NCBI GenBank assembly: GCA_030141605.1
Contig: JAQGDQ010002367.1
Coordinates: 494,501 to 558,500 of the forward strand
Direction of reading: 5' to 3'
Origin: Tubiluchus corallicola
Lineage: Eukaryota; Priapulida; Priapulimorpha; Priapulimorphida; Tubiluchidae
Length of the DNA: 64,000 nt
This document shows positions 24,498 to 38,219 of this stretch, one piece after another (position 1 is the stretch's first letter; each line of letters starts with the position of its first letter). The translations under genes and the position numbers were made by a program. The notes under the pieces are model-generated. The model was not told the origin of the DNA. It saw nothing but the letters and a program-made list of their open reading frames with translations, and searched no databases.

Positions 24498-27093
24498 TAA
24501 AGTAGCATTATTTTTAACTATTCGACAGAACTAGGCTCGATAGATTGTATACATGCACTTTATAATGAATAGCGTATATATAATATACCATTCGTTTTGA
24601 TATTTTTTGTACAAATTCTCATTTACATAGAATAGCAGTACTATCTTAGTAAAAATATGCTTAGGAAGCTAAGATTAATGTACCCAAATCTGCTTGCACT
24701 CGTTTGTCCTATAAACATGTACAGCCATTATTTCAGTTGTAAGGAAACAGGATGCTTGGAAGAATGTCAACTGTTTTTCCTCTGAACTTCAGTGTATGTT
24801 ACCTCTAATTGTTTTGCCTGTAATGCAAATGCGTTCACTGTTAAGTATGTACCACTGTAAATATTAAATAGATAATATGTTATATCAAAAAATATTGCAA
24901 GGAGGCTAAGTTGTGTGTATACATTATTGTGGCGGCCTCGCAAACTAAGCCTATTTTCTGGTAAATGTTTGTTTGCCTATAAAGAGTGTCCATAAGTTGG
25001 CACTTAGGCTTTTTTAGTTATTCTCACATCCTGAATCTCCATTTCACGAGGATCATTTTTTATCAAGCTTATTGCTTTTTGTTATTTCTAAGGTGAGATA
25101 ATCCATGTTAAAATTGAGGTACATTTTGCACACTGAAAAACATAGTCTTGAGAAAATCACTAGTTAAAGCTTGCCATTATTTTTTGACGCATTTCTGTAA
25201 AAACACTTAGCCACCATATGAAAGTGTGGTTGCTATGGACTTTGTAAGAGCACATTGAAGTTATGTTTAAATCCATTAAATGTTTCTTTCTGATGAAAAT
25301 CTGGGCTTGACAACAGAAAAACTGCAAGCGAAATGTCTGCTACCACGAGCTACTATAGGAGTTTGAAAATACTAAGTTTTTCACATTTGCAATTCTAGTT
25401 TTTAGAAGAAGTGGGCCAAGGGGTTATAAAATTAAATTTCTAATATTTTTGAAAACTTTTCTGACAACTTAATGCTAGATTATAAAAGCCCAATCTATTT
25501 AGCATTTGTTTTTATAAAAACATTGACATTTTTTGGTACATTATACTTTCAAGTATCATAACATAGTTTTAACTATGCTGACCAAATGAAATAGTCAATT
25601 TAAGAACAATTGATCTTTGTATAGGAAACAATGTAGCTAATTTTAGTGCGTCTGATTTTTATTGTCTTATGGTCTTTTTAAGTATTGATGCATCGTAATG
25701 TAATTTAGGCAAGGTACAAATAATTAAAAGTGTTTCACGATTTCTAATTTAAGGTTAAGAGTTTTAACATTTCATCACAAATGTTTCTCTATTTTATTAG
25801 AATAAAAAGATTTGATATTTTTCTATAAATCTGTATATGTTGCATTTTATGAAAAATTCAATACCTTGTATAGAAAATGCCCTCCTTTTACGTTCCGAGT
25901 AGCACTTCTACCAATTGGTCATTGATGATTAAATTTAACAAAAAACCTTACCTTTACGAGGGGGAAATGGGCGTCCCCCCTCTGATATCCAGGTAAGCGC
26001 TTGTTTCAAACAAAACAGTCAAGCTGCAAACATCAAACGCAGGCAGGCGAAAACAGATGCATCAGACACATGGATTATTAAGAACTACAAATGGTTTTAT
26101 TAAAACTCATAAAGATACAAAATAACACCAAACTCTGTAAAAATTTAATACAAAAGCGGTTCTCTTTCCGTCTGCTGAAAAAGTAATGCCGAGTCTTCCG
26201 CCTACTTGTCAAATAATCCCAATTAACAAAAAAGAAGAAAATTGTTGTTACCTACATTTCTCGTAAATATTTAGCTGATTCGCGACACCTTGGTCGTACA
26301 TCACATTAATAGCTTTAACTGAATCACGGTTTTTCTGAAAAGCCTATATTAACGAACAAGAACTGAAAATCTGCAAAATATTTTCGCACTACGTGGGATG
26401 TTCACACATAGTTGTCTTCTGATTGTGCGATTTTTTGTTGTGCGCTACACAGACAGGTATTTTAGTACTAAGCAAATTAGTCAGCTTCATGTAAACTACT
26501 CTTTGAACAGAAACATACCCTGCTACATCTTGGACTTGTGCATAATGCAGTATAATTGTGCTTGTAATCATCCTTCATTATCCTTGTACTAACTTACTGT
26601 CACGCCATTGTAACACTTCCTGTCTGTTAATTAGTGACTGGTCAGCTTCATATAAACTATTCGGTAAACAGAAACGTACCATGCTTGCTGGTAATCATTG
26701 GTAACTTAAAGTCACATCCATGCTATTTCAAACAAAACACGTAATTGAATGATGATTGTAACACTTCTCGTTTATTAATTAGTGGCAGCCCCATTTCCAG
26801 TCAAATAGATTAACTTTGATAGTCACATATAAGGCCCAAAAAGGGCAGCCTTAGTATTAAAGATGAGGCAGATTTGGTGATCTCCTTCTTTTAAAAAAAC
26901 GTGTTCATTATATATATTTATAGATATTTATTTACTTATTTGTATTTCTGTGCAATGTATCTTTCGTCATCACTGAAAACTGTAGTTGAATTATACTTTG
27001 CTTGTTTGATTAACGAATCGCTTATTTTCTACTGGTGTTGTAAATAATTGTCTTAAGAAAGCTGTAGTGATACTTATGTCACTGATGTATGAG
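24498..27093. other. Intergenic; degenerate direct repeats at its right
   Basis: No supported exon. Between about 26480 and 26790 two units roughly 160 bp apart share GTCAGCTTCAT.TAAACTA and TTAATTAGTG with scattered changes, an old tandem duplication. Otherwise nothing recognised. Confidence 0.4.
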
Positions 27094-27118
27094 CGTTTAG
27101 CACTGATAGTGTATTTAA

Positions 27119-29726
27119 GAACGAGTCCGCGAGAGCACCATGCAGGGGGTGGCACATGAGTGGTGACGAATTTATATCATTTTTTCTAACACGAAGGGCG
27201 ACCCCCCAAAACCATGTAACCAAGATATCAAATCGATCGAGCTACTATTGGCAGAGAAATGACCACATCAAGAAATTGACCCCGAAAGAGGCAAAAAATC
27301 GCTATTTGGGGGGGGGGTTACTTTAACTTTTTCTCCTGTATAAACTATTATAGATGGGTCGATGTAAGTTGGCTGGTACATAGACCCAGACATTGTCTTC
27401 TGATATCCTAACTTTTTCTGACATACTATTAATAGTATCAGAGAACGGGATTTTTCAAATTCGGCTCTTTGTTAAGAGTCCCGGGAGAGGTTAAGTTGTA
27501 AGGCTCATAACTCGCCCACTGCGGGGCTACAAAACTTCCGGTTCTCATGTATGTGTTGACCATCATCCTTACTAATAATATACAAAAGAAAATTCGCTGG
27601 AGCCTGTTTGAGTATTTAGTACTGGCACTTTAAAATTTCACAAAAATCAGCAAAATTCGCTTTTTTTGCAGTTTTTCAATTTTTTTTTCTATCAATATGC
27701 TGGATTATAAGTGACAAATCTGTATTCTAAATTTCATGAAAACGCACGAGCTGAGATAATATCATGAATGACATTATATAGAAAGGGGCACTGTTAGAAA
27801 AAATTGCCATATCAACACACTTTTTTACTTTCCATAGTAGTTCCGTCCATGTGTAAAAAGTAGACATACTTGGCTCAGGTCGTATATGACAGTAGACATT
27901 TAGCCACGTTTAACCTGCATTTTCTGTGACTAGTGCTCTCATTTCCTAGTAGCAATAGATTCCTTTGCCATGGAAATTGCTAGAAATTTGCGAATTTCAC
28001 TGTAATGGATTTAGTTATGTCGGAATTTTCATATGACTACAAATATGAATAATTGCCCCTTCTGACGGATTTCAGGACAGGACATCATGCATGCCCCTAG
28101 TACCGAGTCCGACCCTTATTCAGGGCATTCTCTACACACTGAATCGCTAGCGGATACTAGGAAAGACTAAACAATAAGCCCTCTAATAGAGAAGAAGTAC
28201 CGATTGTTAAGATTGAGAGTCATTGCTAGCTAAAGAATCTGACAACACTTGGTATATACATATAAATTAGAAATCCGTTCATTTTTATACATATGTTCAT
28301 TTTTTATACTTTTTATATGAATAAGCTTCATGGCTATACATAGAAGATTATGAATATCAGTACAAAAATGAAAAACTACAAAACTCAGTCAGAATTAATT
28401 TCTCTAAGTCCAAAATACTGTTCCTATTGTAGCAGCATAATCCTATCACTGAAGTAGTACATGTAATAAAAACCATAACATCTAAAAATAATAGAGAAAG
28501 AATTATCGATGCAGGTAGATTATCACTAGAAGATAGATACAGAAATATAGGCAAATATATCATGGGGAAAGTGATAAAGCGAAAATCTTACAGTCTAAAC
28601 ATGAGACAATATAAGCGCATGGGCCGCTTCTAGGGGGATGGCGGTGATATTTAGCTCAGAAAAGTTTTCTTCGCCCAAAATTTATTTTTGGCACAAAATC
28701 GATACTTCTGACAAAAAATATTAATAGTGCGATTGAATGATTGCGCCAATGGCACAAAAATTTCCGATGTTTCACAGTCAAAAAATCACCGGACAAATGA
28801 TATTTTGGGGGAAGTCTGTCCCATATTGTTTGGGCATTCGCTCAGATTTAGGGCAATTTTCTTTGTGTCCTGGATTGTACACCTATGTAAGACAATGAGT
28901 AATAACTAGGTAATAACCTGTACATAACATTTACAAAGCATAGAAAATAAACAGTACATAAAACTATTTCCAGTCCTTGCAAGAAGCAATTTCCATTTCG
29001 TAGGTATTTCATTTTTTTGAAGATGGAAGCGCTCTAAATGCGGTCCAGTGTCTTTGGTACAGGCTAATAGATTCGCAATATTCGTTTCGTGCGGATAACT
29101 AGTCAGAATACCGCATTTAACGCTGGTAAACAGCCCAGAAAACGAACATTTTAGTTCAGCAGTGGCCGCCATCTTGAATGCTAGAGTCCAGTCCTGTCGG
29201 TAGTTTAACCAATGTGCTGTCCAGGCCCGTAGTTGCCAAAGATGAATATTTATGACGTTTTGAAGTATTTTGACAAGATTTGACAACTCATGTTTATCTA
29301 CACGAAGCTTTTTGATGAAGGTTGTTACCTATATTTTCACCCTGATATATGCCTCTTTCAGAGGTCATTTATAATAGGGTGGAAATTCGCTCCATCGAAA
29401 TTGTCACTACAGCATAGTGGGATGGGATGCTCTATTCACATACATATCGATATTTTTGTTCCCGCCCCCGCAGTGGGTGAGATATAAGACTTTGAAATGA
29501 CTGAGTATTTGCATCTTGTGCGTAATGCGAGCTTAAAGACCCCCAGTAGAGCCGAAAGAGTGGGGTTTGGGACAAAAGTCGAAATGTCATTTTGGAGAAG
29601 ATAACAAGATCCAATACTGTGCAGAGTCAGATCTATTCAAACTCAGTGGTTGCTGCATGGCTAATCCTTCAAATATGAGTAAAAAATATTTTTTCGATTT
29701 TGCATGGTCTTCTCGCGGACGCGTTC
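27119..29726. mobile_element. TTAA-flanked DNA transposon with 26-bp TIRs, 2.6 kb
   Basis: It is flanked by TTAA on both sides (27115-27118, 29727-29730). The first 26 bp, starting GAACGAGTCCGCGAGA, match the reverse complement of the last 26 at 23 positions. A second inverted pair containing CCGCAGTGGG lies inside (about 27500-27525 and 29463-29488). The parent Ly6 intron reads straight through a single TTAA at the matching site. TTAA duplication is typical of piggyBac, Kolobok and Sola3. GA tips do not fit the CCY tips of piggyBac, so Kolobok or Sola3 is more likely. No intact transposase is visible; the longest frame (28906-29286, minus) matches nothing I know. Confidence 0.85.
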
Positions 29727-30155
29727 TTAACTTGTATATCACAAGCACGGGCATGTGACAGAAAGATTTTAAACACTCTAACAGTTGTGTTGTTATACAG
29801 GTAATGCTATACGATGCTATTCTTGCACAATTCCACCATACCCAGGAGCAGATTTGCACACAAACCGGAGAGATATTTGTCCTGATATAAGATGTCCTGG
29901 CAATGATGAGGAACAAGTCTGTGTTAAAGTTCTTGATCGCAGGGGAAGTATGTTGCCAAAATACATAACAAAGTTGTTAATTATAGACAACATGATGTTA
30001 AAATCAGATTACCACATTCCACTATTTTTTCCAGTTAAATTTAATCAGTGAAATTATGTTTAAACTAATTAACAAGCAGACTCAGTATGATAATTTTATC
30101 TTTAGCATTTAATGTACTTTTAATGACATTTTTATGATAACTACTTGTAACTTAC

Positions 30156-30370
<215 letters not shown>

Positions 30371-30535
30371 TAAATACCTCTTACTTAAGTATGTAGCTCA
30401 TTTTATGTCACTGGTGTATGTGTTGTTTATCAGGTGAAGAAATAGTAACAAGAGCCTGCCTGTGCGATTTGAGATCAAGCAATTATACAAACCTGCTTCC
30501 TTTCGATGTATTTACAGGTTGCATGAAGCCAGCAG

Positions 30536-32280
30536 TTACTTTATTCAGATCTGGTGATAGAACTATAACTAATCATTATCGCCCCATTTCATATCTTCCA
30601 TTTTTCTCAAAAGTTTGAGTGCTGTGTTTATAATCAAATGCATAATAATTATTATCTAATAAAACATGATATATTAAATAATAAACAATATGGATTTAGG
30701 AAAGGTTCTCCAGTTGAATTACCACTATATATTATGTTTGTAAAATCCATTAAATGAATTGAAAATAACTCGGTCACTGCTGGTATATTTTGTGATCTCT
30801 CTAAAGCCTTTGATGCTTTGGTGCCGTTGACCATGTAAGTTATCTTTCTTTGGCTCTAGGGGGATCTCAAATGACTGGCTAAGTAAATAGCTATCTTGAT
30901 AACCATAAGCAGTGCGTCAGGTGTAACCATTACCTCAAATGAACTCTCCATAAATTGTGGTGTTCCTCAGGGTTCTGTTTTAGGACGTCTTTTATTTTTG
31001 ATTTATATGAACGATATAAATTTTTTTTATCTATCCAAGTATTATTCAGTTTGCTGATGACACCACAATCTTTCAATTTCAATCAGTTCAGCAATACTAA
31101 CATAAATAATAGTTTAACAGAAATTTCAAACTAGTTTAAAGCCATGAAATAATCTCCTAATTTCATATTAACGAAATACATTCTATTTCGTTCCAAAAAA
31201 CTGATTCCTTTACTTTGTACAGGAACGCCATCAATATAAAGACTACTAGTCTTTATATTGATGGACTTCATGTAAAACGTATTCAGTCTGCCAGAATTTT
31301 ATGTGTAGTTCTGCATGAACATCTGGACTTAAACTCTCATATAAAATGATTATACTAAAAATAGCCAGAAATATATTTATTATCTCCCATACTAAATACA
31401 ATTTGTCTAAATCACATATCGTTATCTCGCCACTGTCCGTCTAGGGCAAATTTTTGGCGAGAGGCGAGTATGGCGGCATAACGAGGGGCGAGATAACGAG
31501 GTTAGACTGTACGTACTCTTTATTATTCTTTAGTCTATCGTTATTTAAATTATGCTAGTTCCCTTTCGGGAGCTACACATATGACAAATCTTAACCTTTT
31601 AAGTTGTCTTCAAAGAAAATTTTTTCCTTTATATTTTGGATTAAATAAATTCACTCAAGCATTTAACTCTTTCTTTAAACAATGTAATGTCTTGTCTTTT
31701 GATAACATAGTGTTTCATAATATTCCGATTTTTGTGTATAAAACCAATAGCAAATTATCACCCAAATTCTTCAAAAATCCTATCATACTGAATGGAAAAT
31801 TTCATAATACACGATTTAATCAATACTTTCTTCCATATGTCCATATGAATGTTGCTAAACATTTTACTTCCTTTACTGGGCCATTAATTTTCAACAATCT
31901 ACCTAACCATATAAAATCAGACCATAGTATATTTTATAAATATAAAAAAGCCTCAAATTCTTTATTATGGGCCATAATTCAAACATTTAAAATCTTTACT
32001 GTTTCGTATCACACTCAAAGAAGAACAAGAATGGACTATACTCCATAACAAGAAGAAGTAAAAGTAGTAGAAGCACTATTTGTTGGCGGATGGACATAAT
32101 CTAACTTGACCACATTTTATTCTTACACCTACACTTTTCTTTTTGTTTGCCATATTGGGCCTGACCTTTATAAGTTTTCTTTTTGGACGGCCCCTATAAT
32201 CCATTATTCAACTTTATTATTTACATACTTGTTTTCTTTTAATTTGGTATTTTGCATTTTCACAATATTTATGTATTAAA
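30536..32280 (+). mobile_element. 5'-truncated LINE fused to the Ly6 duplicate
   Basis: It begins inside the reverse-transcriptase domain (SGDRTITNHYRPISYLP), then has QYGFRKG, an SKAFD block, a PQGSVLG-type block and a FADDT-type block across several frames with stop codons. A C-terminal segment at 31581-32048 has the usual FTGPLIFNNLP motif. The element is dead. Its first 28 codons happen to be in frame with the Ly6 exon 3 copy. Confidence 0.8.
31420..31499. mobile_element. Remnant of a small inverted-repeat element within the LINE
   Basis: CGTTATCTCGCC (31420-31431) and its exact inverse GGCGAGATAACG (31488-31499) border a short GC-richer stretch interrupting the LINE. The following AGGTTAGACTGTA extends the right arm and resembles the tips of pogo/Tigger-type MITEs. 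The left tip is lost. Confidence 0.4.
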
Positions 32281-33011
32281 TTCAGCTGAGAACAGATGTT
32301 GAAAGCAATTCACTTCTAATACTGGACCTAGAACTTGGAATTTGCTACCCACCAGCTCAAAACTTCTTACCTCGATTCACATGTTTCAAAAAATTGAAGA
32401 AATGTATCTTTAGTAAATACTCACATAATTAAAATAATAAACATGATTGCGTGCATGACAGAATGACTGAAAACATTGTATGTGGGTGCATGAGTATATA
32501 AAATCTTTACTGTTTCGTATCACACTCAAAGAAGAACAAGAATGGACTATACTCCATAACAAGAAGAAGTAAAAGTAGTAGAAGCACTATTTGTTGGCGG
32601 ATGGACATAATCTAACTTGACCACATTTTATTCTTACACCTACACTTTTCTTTTTGTTTGCCATATTGGGCCTGACCTTTATAAGTTTTCTTTTTGGACG
32701 GCCCCTATAATCCATTATTCAACTTTATTATTTACATACTTGTTTTCTTTTAATTTGGTATTTTGCATTTTCACAATATTTATGTATTAAATTCAGCTGA
32801 GAACAGATGTTGAAAGCAATTCACTTCTAATACTGGACCTAGAACTTGGAATTTGCTACCCACCAGCTCAAAACTTCTTACCTCGATTCACATGTTTCAA
32901 AAAATTGAAGAAATGTATCTTTAGTAAATACTCACATAATTAAAATAATAAACATGATTGCGTGCATGACAGAATGACTGAAAACATTGTATGTGGGTGC
33001 ATGAGTATATA
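31990..33011. repeat. Perfect 511-bp tandem duplication
   Basis: The segments 31990-32500 and 32501-33011 appear identical over their whole length. Each unit includes the end of the LINE at 30536 and the C-terminal piece of another LINE (NTGPRTWNLLP-type, near 32310-32430). Complete identity means a very recent event or an assembly artefact. Confidence 0.92.
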
Positions 33012-33735
33012 CATGTTCTGTATACAATCAACTTGGCATCGTACATAATAAATCTAATCTAACTGCATAAAGCAATAAAAGACCTACATGCAATAATAAA
33101 AGAGGTGAGTTCTAAATTAATACAGGAGAGACACAGAGAAAATTACCACCTATGTGTCTGCAAATATTATACAAATGTGTTGAAAAGTCAAAATTACTGG
33201 AGGGAGCATGTAGTTGAGCTGATTATGACCTATTATCAAAGTTCCCCCAGAATCGATCAATTGTTCTTTGATATCACCAAAGTTACCCTATGTATAAGTC
33301 ATTTTTTCATGCTCAGCATGGCAAGACATGAAATTAAATTAGTGGCCATCTGACACTCTGGCGCTTTAATGTAGTACGTATAGAGGGAATCAGCAATTAT
33401 TTCATTAGTTTCTTGTTTTTTTCAATCATACAAAAAATTTGTACATACATATTTGTATTATTGTAGTTTGTTTGTTTGTTGGCAATGAAATAAACTGAAC
33501 TTGAATTTGAAAAAATGTAACTTGCCATAACTTACAGGTCAACATTTATAAACCTATAATGGACTAAGAATCTCATTTTGAATATTTTAGCAAGTGAACT
33601 GACAAAATATAGTTGCATCGGCTGCAAATCCTAACCGTCAACTGCCACAACATTACAAAAATGTATTGACTGATTTCAACTATGGTTTATTTCTATGTTC
33701 TACCAGGAGCAACACCTCTAACCCCATGCACTTTG
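33012..33735. other. LINE 3' tail and unassigned sequence
   Basis: The first 50 bp are the 3' end of the LINE piece in the tandem repeat. The remainder, including a plus-strand open frame at 33105-33353, has no recognisable family. An AATAAACTGAAC segment near 33490 looks like another retroelement tail. Confidence 0.3.
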
Positions 33736-33737
33736 CG

Positions 33738-33770
33738 ATTGGCCGTTCCGTGCATGACGTCACCGGAAGT
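33738..33770 (+). promoter_or_regulatory. CCAAT, CRE and ETS-site cluster, candidate promoter
   Basis: An inverted CCAAT box (ATTGG, 33738-33742) is followed by TGACGTCACCGGAAGT (33755-33770), a full CREB/ATF palindrome abutting an ETS core CCGGAAGT. This combination is typical of TATA-less housekeeping promoters. About 90 bp on, AAG|GTATTT could be a splice donor, so this may be the promoter and untranslated first exon of dynamitin, whose ATG lies 4.4 kb downstream. That link is inference. Confidence 0.4.
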
Positions 33771-33862
33771 TAAACAGGAAAAGTGGGACGGCCAGTTTTA
33801 TGTTTTAGTAGATTTTACTTAGAGAAGGCTGAGATATTTTCTGTTCTGTATTCTGTAAAGGT

Positions 33863-35789
33863 ATTTAACAAATTGTTATTTAAAGCAAGAGCCACAATTA
33901 ACAGTATGTAGCACTTGTTACATTAGAAGCACGATTATCATTTCTGCTAAAATTATTTATTGCAGTCATCTTTGTGTTAGTACTAACTGTAGTACTAAGT
34001 TAATATAGTATTACTAGTAGTACAAATATTATTAATAGTTATTACTTTAGTATTGACCAGTCGTATAAAGTATATGAAGTTTGACTTTTGTAGTTCACCC
34101 TCATCTCACGCTTTCTAGCACTGTACTGGTGAATTCACGCATTTTCAGCTTCCACAAATAAATGAGAAAAAACTGGTCTTTCTCCTCTTATTAACATACA
34201 GCATAAGTTTGTTTTTGTTGTGCCTTTAAAGCCTTTAACTTTCTGTAATGCAATAAAAACATATTTAAAATGGCAACTTCTTTAAAAGCTACATAGCAAA
34301 GCAATGTAGTATAATAATTGATGATCGATAGAATGATGATAACTTTTCTGCGTTTAGCCTCTTGCATCATTTGTGAATCGGAAAAATTATCTCTAGTATT
34401 AGTGATTAAAGGACAAAAGGCAAGTTTACAAGTATAGTCATTTTTATGACATTTTTATTACTAAATAGCTTTGACAGTTGCACGAAATTTCATTATAAGT
34501 GGCAGGCATTTGAAGATTGAACTAAGAGGGGGCTATCATCTGGTGTTTATCAATGATGTACATTGTACAACACTGCCCACGATCTGGTGTCAGTGCCATC
34601 CTCATTTTTTTAATTCCTATGTAAGGACTTAAAAGAAAATCAGATGATTGTGTAAACACGAGTTCAGAATAAAGAATGCTGTAAAATATTGAAAACTACA
34701 ATACGTTATTTTAAATCAAAGCTCAAATTAAATAATAATTACCTCAGATACTCAAATTTCGTTAAACTTTCAAAGCTACGTGCGGCTCAGTGAATCTACT
34801 AAGATTGGCAGCGGCGCCTTTTGTCATGTGTGCGTGGCTGACAAATAGAAGGCGATATTGTGAAAACCATGATCATAGCTTCATGACGTCATATGATTTA
34901 AAGCCCATTTTTCGTGACATGTGTTTAAGTAGTACTGTAACACCTATGCAAATGTGCTTGACGCGCAAGGGAAGACGCCTGCCATTGCACAAACTGTGGT
35001 TACTTTCTGATGTAAGCAATATCTGTGTTTGGTTGCCGTTAATTAATTTGCAAGCTAATTATTCAAATATAAGGAACAATTGTTAACTTTTATAGGCAAG
35101 AAAATGTATATTTTGGACAGTAAATTAAAATGAAATTGAGTCTAAACAATCGTCCGTTTTTCCTGTAGGCACCAGATCAGCACCTTTCGCTCCATTTCAC
35201 ACCATTTCCTTAAACTCAAGCACCTTTCCACTTCATCTTAAGCACTGGCGCTGGCAGGCAGGCGCACTAAGGTATGTGCATCCACAGAATTTCTTAAAAA
35301 AAATTTTCGTGGCTAAATAAAATTATTTGTAGTAAACCAAGAAACACATCAGCCCCTTGTTTGTTTGTGCAATCCCCGAACAGCAAGCTGATTTGCATAG
35401 TGAAGTTATGTTTATGTATGTCACTTACATTGTGTCGATTCTCTTATCGATTTCCGTTGGCTAGACAGTTTTTAGCTAACTGTAACTGCACTTCTGCATT
35501 TAAGGGGTGGGCCCAAGGTCTCATTAGTAGTGAAATTACGAGTCACGAGTTCGAGGTGAGATAATAAGTTTTAAGCTAGTGAACTTGGCCGAGGAATTAG
35601 CTTCTACCTCAACCGCAAGATGATCTAAAATGCAGTAAAATGCATGTGTGGCTGAGACGTTCTGCCATTTAGCTGTGTCCGGTAGGAAAAATTAACACGC
35701 AAACTTACTAAATTTTGTATGAACTGTGGGTGGGCTGTAAACTTTACAGTCTCCAGTTTTATATTTGACTATCCACATTTTACTGGATA
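33863..35789. other. No supported gene
   Basis: An open frame at 34790-35086 matches no family that I know and lacks coding signals. A TGACGTCAT lies near 34883. If the promoter above belongs to dynamitin, all of this is its first intron. Confidence 0.3.
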
Positions 35790-36640
35790 GATAATCTTGA
35801 CACTAGATAAATTAAACTTAGTTAATCCTCAATTACTATATATCTTAAATGGAGTTACTTTGTCAGCTAACAATGTTTATAAAGATTTGCGAATAGCTGT
35901 CTGTTCAAACTTAAATTTTTCTAAATATGTTAAAGACCAAGTTGCCAAAGCTTTCACATGGGTAAACGTGCTTTTTTGCTGTTCGTCCTCGAAGAACAAA
36001 AATGCACTCGTGGCTTGCTTACAAAGGCCACTACTTGAGTATTGTATGCCAGTGTGGTCTTCGCAACATATGCAGGACATCGATACTAAAGAGACAGTTC
36101 AGCGATATTTTACACGTAGATTATTTGTCCATTGTCAACTTCATGTTTTTAACTACTTGGACAGGTTGTGGGTTTTAGAAATACAACTTGAAGTAAGACG
36201 AAATTTTTGATCTTTAGATAGTTTATAAACTATGCTATAAGTTAATAGATTTGTCATTTGTTGCTTTTTTTGTTATGCTCCCACCCAAAATTTACGTGGT
36301 CACAATTACAAATTGTTCAAACATTATTCTAGATTTTGTGTATACAAAGATTTGTTTTGATTTAATAATTTCGTCATTTTAATCGTTTAATGTAAGCTAT
36401 TTTTTCTTTACTGTATGTAGTGTCTCTCCATTTTAATTTTCTTTTAGGGTTTTTTAGGTTTTTAAGTTTTTTCTCGTGTAATGATTTGATATAACTATGA
36501 TTGTAAATATATTGCCAATTACGTTATATTGTATTATATGGCTGGCATAAGTGCTATATGTCTGCTGCCATTTTCTTTTATAAAAAATGTATTTCATAAA
36601 TGTTCTTAAATGAAAATAAAAAAATAATGGGTCATCCGCA
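35790..36640 (+). mobile_element. LINE C-terminal fragment (CR1-like)
   Basis: An open segment to 36210 encodes the part after the RT core: YKDLRIAVCSNLNFSKYV, RPLLEYCMPVWS and VQRYFTRRLF, the usual CR1/Jockey order. It ends in a long 3' region with an ATGAAAATAAAAAAATAA tail. Everything before the thumb region is missing. Confidence 0.75.
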
Positions 36641-37690
36641 TTATGAACTTACTTTTAAGATATGACTACTACAATACAATACAATGAATATTACGTAGGT
36701 AAATGTAGGTAAAATGTATTTATTAAAGCAGAATTTTTCACGTTTGAGAAAGTCTGTGTACCAGAATTTAGATCTCATTTGAGGCCTTCAAAATGTGCTT
36801 AAATGTAGGAAAATGCATTGGTGGCAAAGGCTCTGCCCCGGACCTCGTTGGGAAAACTTACAGTGCTCCCCCAGACCCCATCACTGCTTGTGCATCAATT
36901 TTTTTAAACTCTGACGGGGCACATGATCTGAACCATACTATAAGTACTTCAATTTCCAATCCTCCAGTAGAACGGGCTTTCCAAAATGTTACTGATTGCA
37001 GATCATTAGATACATTTAAGGACCAAATCTCTCTCCATCCTCATGAGGGTAATATTCTTAAACTTGCTGATTATTCATACAGATCCAGAAACTGCCATGC
37101 TAGGTGAGAAGAAAATCTATTAAAATATCTTAAAAACGCATTTTGAATTTACATAATGTTTTATAGAGATTTGGCCAGGGTTCAGGTTATGAATAAAACA
37201 TGAAACATTTGTGCTCACTATTATGGCAGCCATTTTAACGATCCATCTGTTAAATACACTCACATTTTGTTAAAGATAAATAAGTAGAAAAGGGTTTTTG
37301 CAGAAATTTGTTTAAAAAATCTTGTACCAAATCATAAAATGTTGGTGACTTAACATTTCACCTTCGATGCTTGATGACATTTGATTTTTTTTGTGGTTTT
37401 ATATTGTTACGTTCCAGGATTTATATATAATACACCAAAATATACTCTATTTAATTGAGGCTGTCCTGCGACTTGCCACATGTTCATAAAAGTCTACCAA
37501 ATTACACTGTAGTCTCAAGGTATGCTGGTTTGCTTAAGTTGACTGCAACCCACTTTCTGAAGTGACAAAGGTCGAGAGACTGAAAACTTCAAGTTTGAAA
37601 TAAACATCGAGACTATAAAGCAATTATGAGGACTTTTGTGGTAAAGCACCGAAACATCCATACGTGTTGCAACACTGATAATTTGAACTT
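36641..37690. other. No supported gene
   Basis: A 104-codon frame at 36793-37107 matches no family that I know and I do not call it coding. The rest is featureless. Confidence 0.3.
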
Positions 37691-37698
37691 AAACCGAG

Positions 37699-37770
37699 TG
37701 GCGTAGCTCAGTGGTAGTATGCTCATTTCCCACCTGAGAGGTCTCGAGTTGAACTTCCGACCGAGTAATA
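37699..37770 (+). mobile_element. tRNA-derived SINE head or tRNA-Gly-like relic
   Basis: GTAGCTCAGTGGTAG contains a perfect A-box (TAGCTCAGTGG, 37704-37714). A CTCA/TGAG stem encloses a loop with CCC at the anticodon position, and a B-box-like GAGTTGAACTTCC follows at about 37746-37758 with one core mismatch. The T and acceptor stems do not pair, so it is not a working tRNA. Confidence 0.5.
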
Positions 37771-38219
37771 CCAAAGACTTAAATAGCGGTACCATTGGTT
37801 CTTTGACTAAGCAGATGGATTTATCGAAGTAAATTGCTGGTAATAATAATCAGGACCACCTTGGAAAGAAGTATTGGGTTACTTAAAGTGTTATCCCTGG
37901 ACTATGTCATAAAAAAGTTATTATAACTGTTTATTTTTTTTCGAAACAATGAATATTTAACCTCTAATACTGTTTAAAGATGCATTAAACTTTTAAGAAA
38001 AATTTGACGACTTTTAAGTGCAAATGTTTGCATTTAATAGTTTCATTAGCTTAGATAAGAAATATTTTTTGTCAAACGTACTCCAAAATGGTCAAACTCT
38101 TCATTTTAATAAAAAATGGAGGAATTGTAATTTATGCATTATCATTAAATATTATTTCATTGTTTTATAATGTTTTTACCAATTGTAAAGGACTGCAAAT
38201 CTGCATTTCAAGTTAAACA

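Noticed and set aside
28906-29286. Minus-strand open frame as transposase of the TTAA element
   Set aside because: No transposase motif or DDE pattern can be seen; kept only as unassigned sequence.
35500-35570. tRNA-like GAGTTCGAGGT with a weak A-box
   Set aside because: A-box has several mismatches and no cloverleaf forms.
36793-37107. 104-codon open frame
   Set aside because: No family, no splice or start context that supports it; likely chance or repeat-derived.
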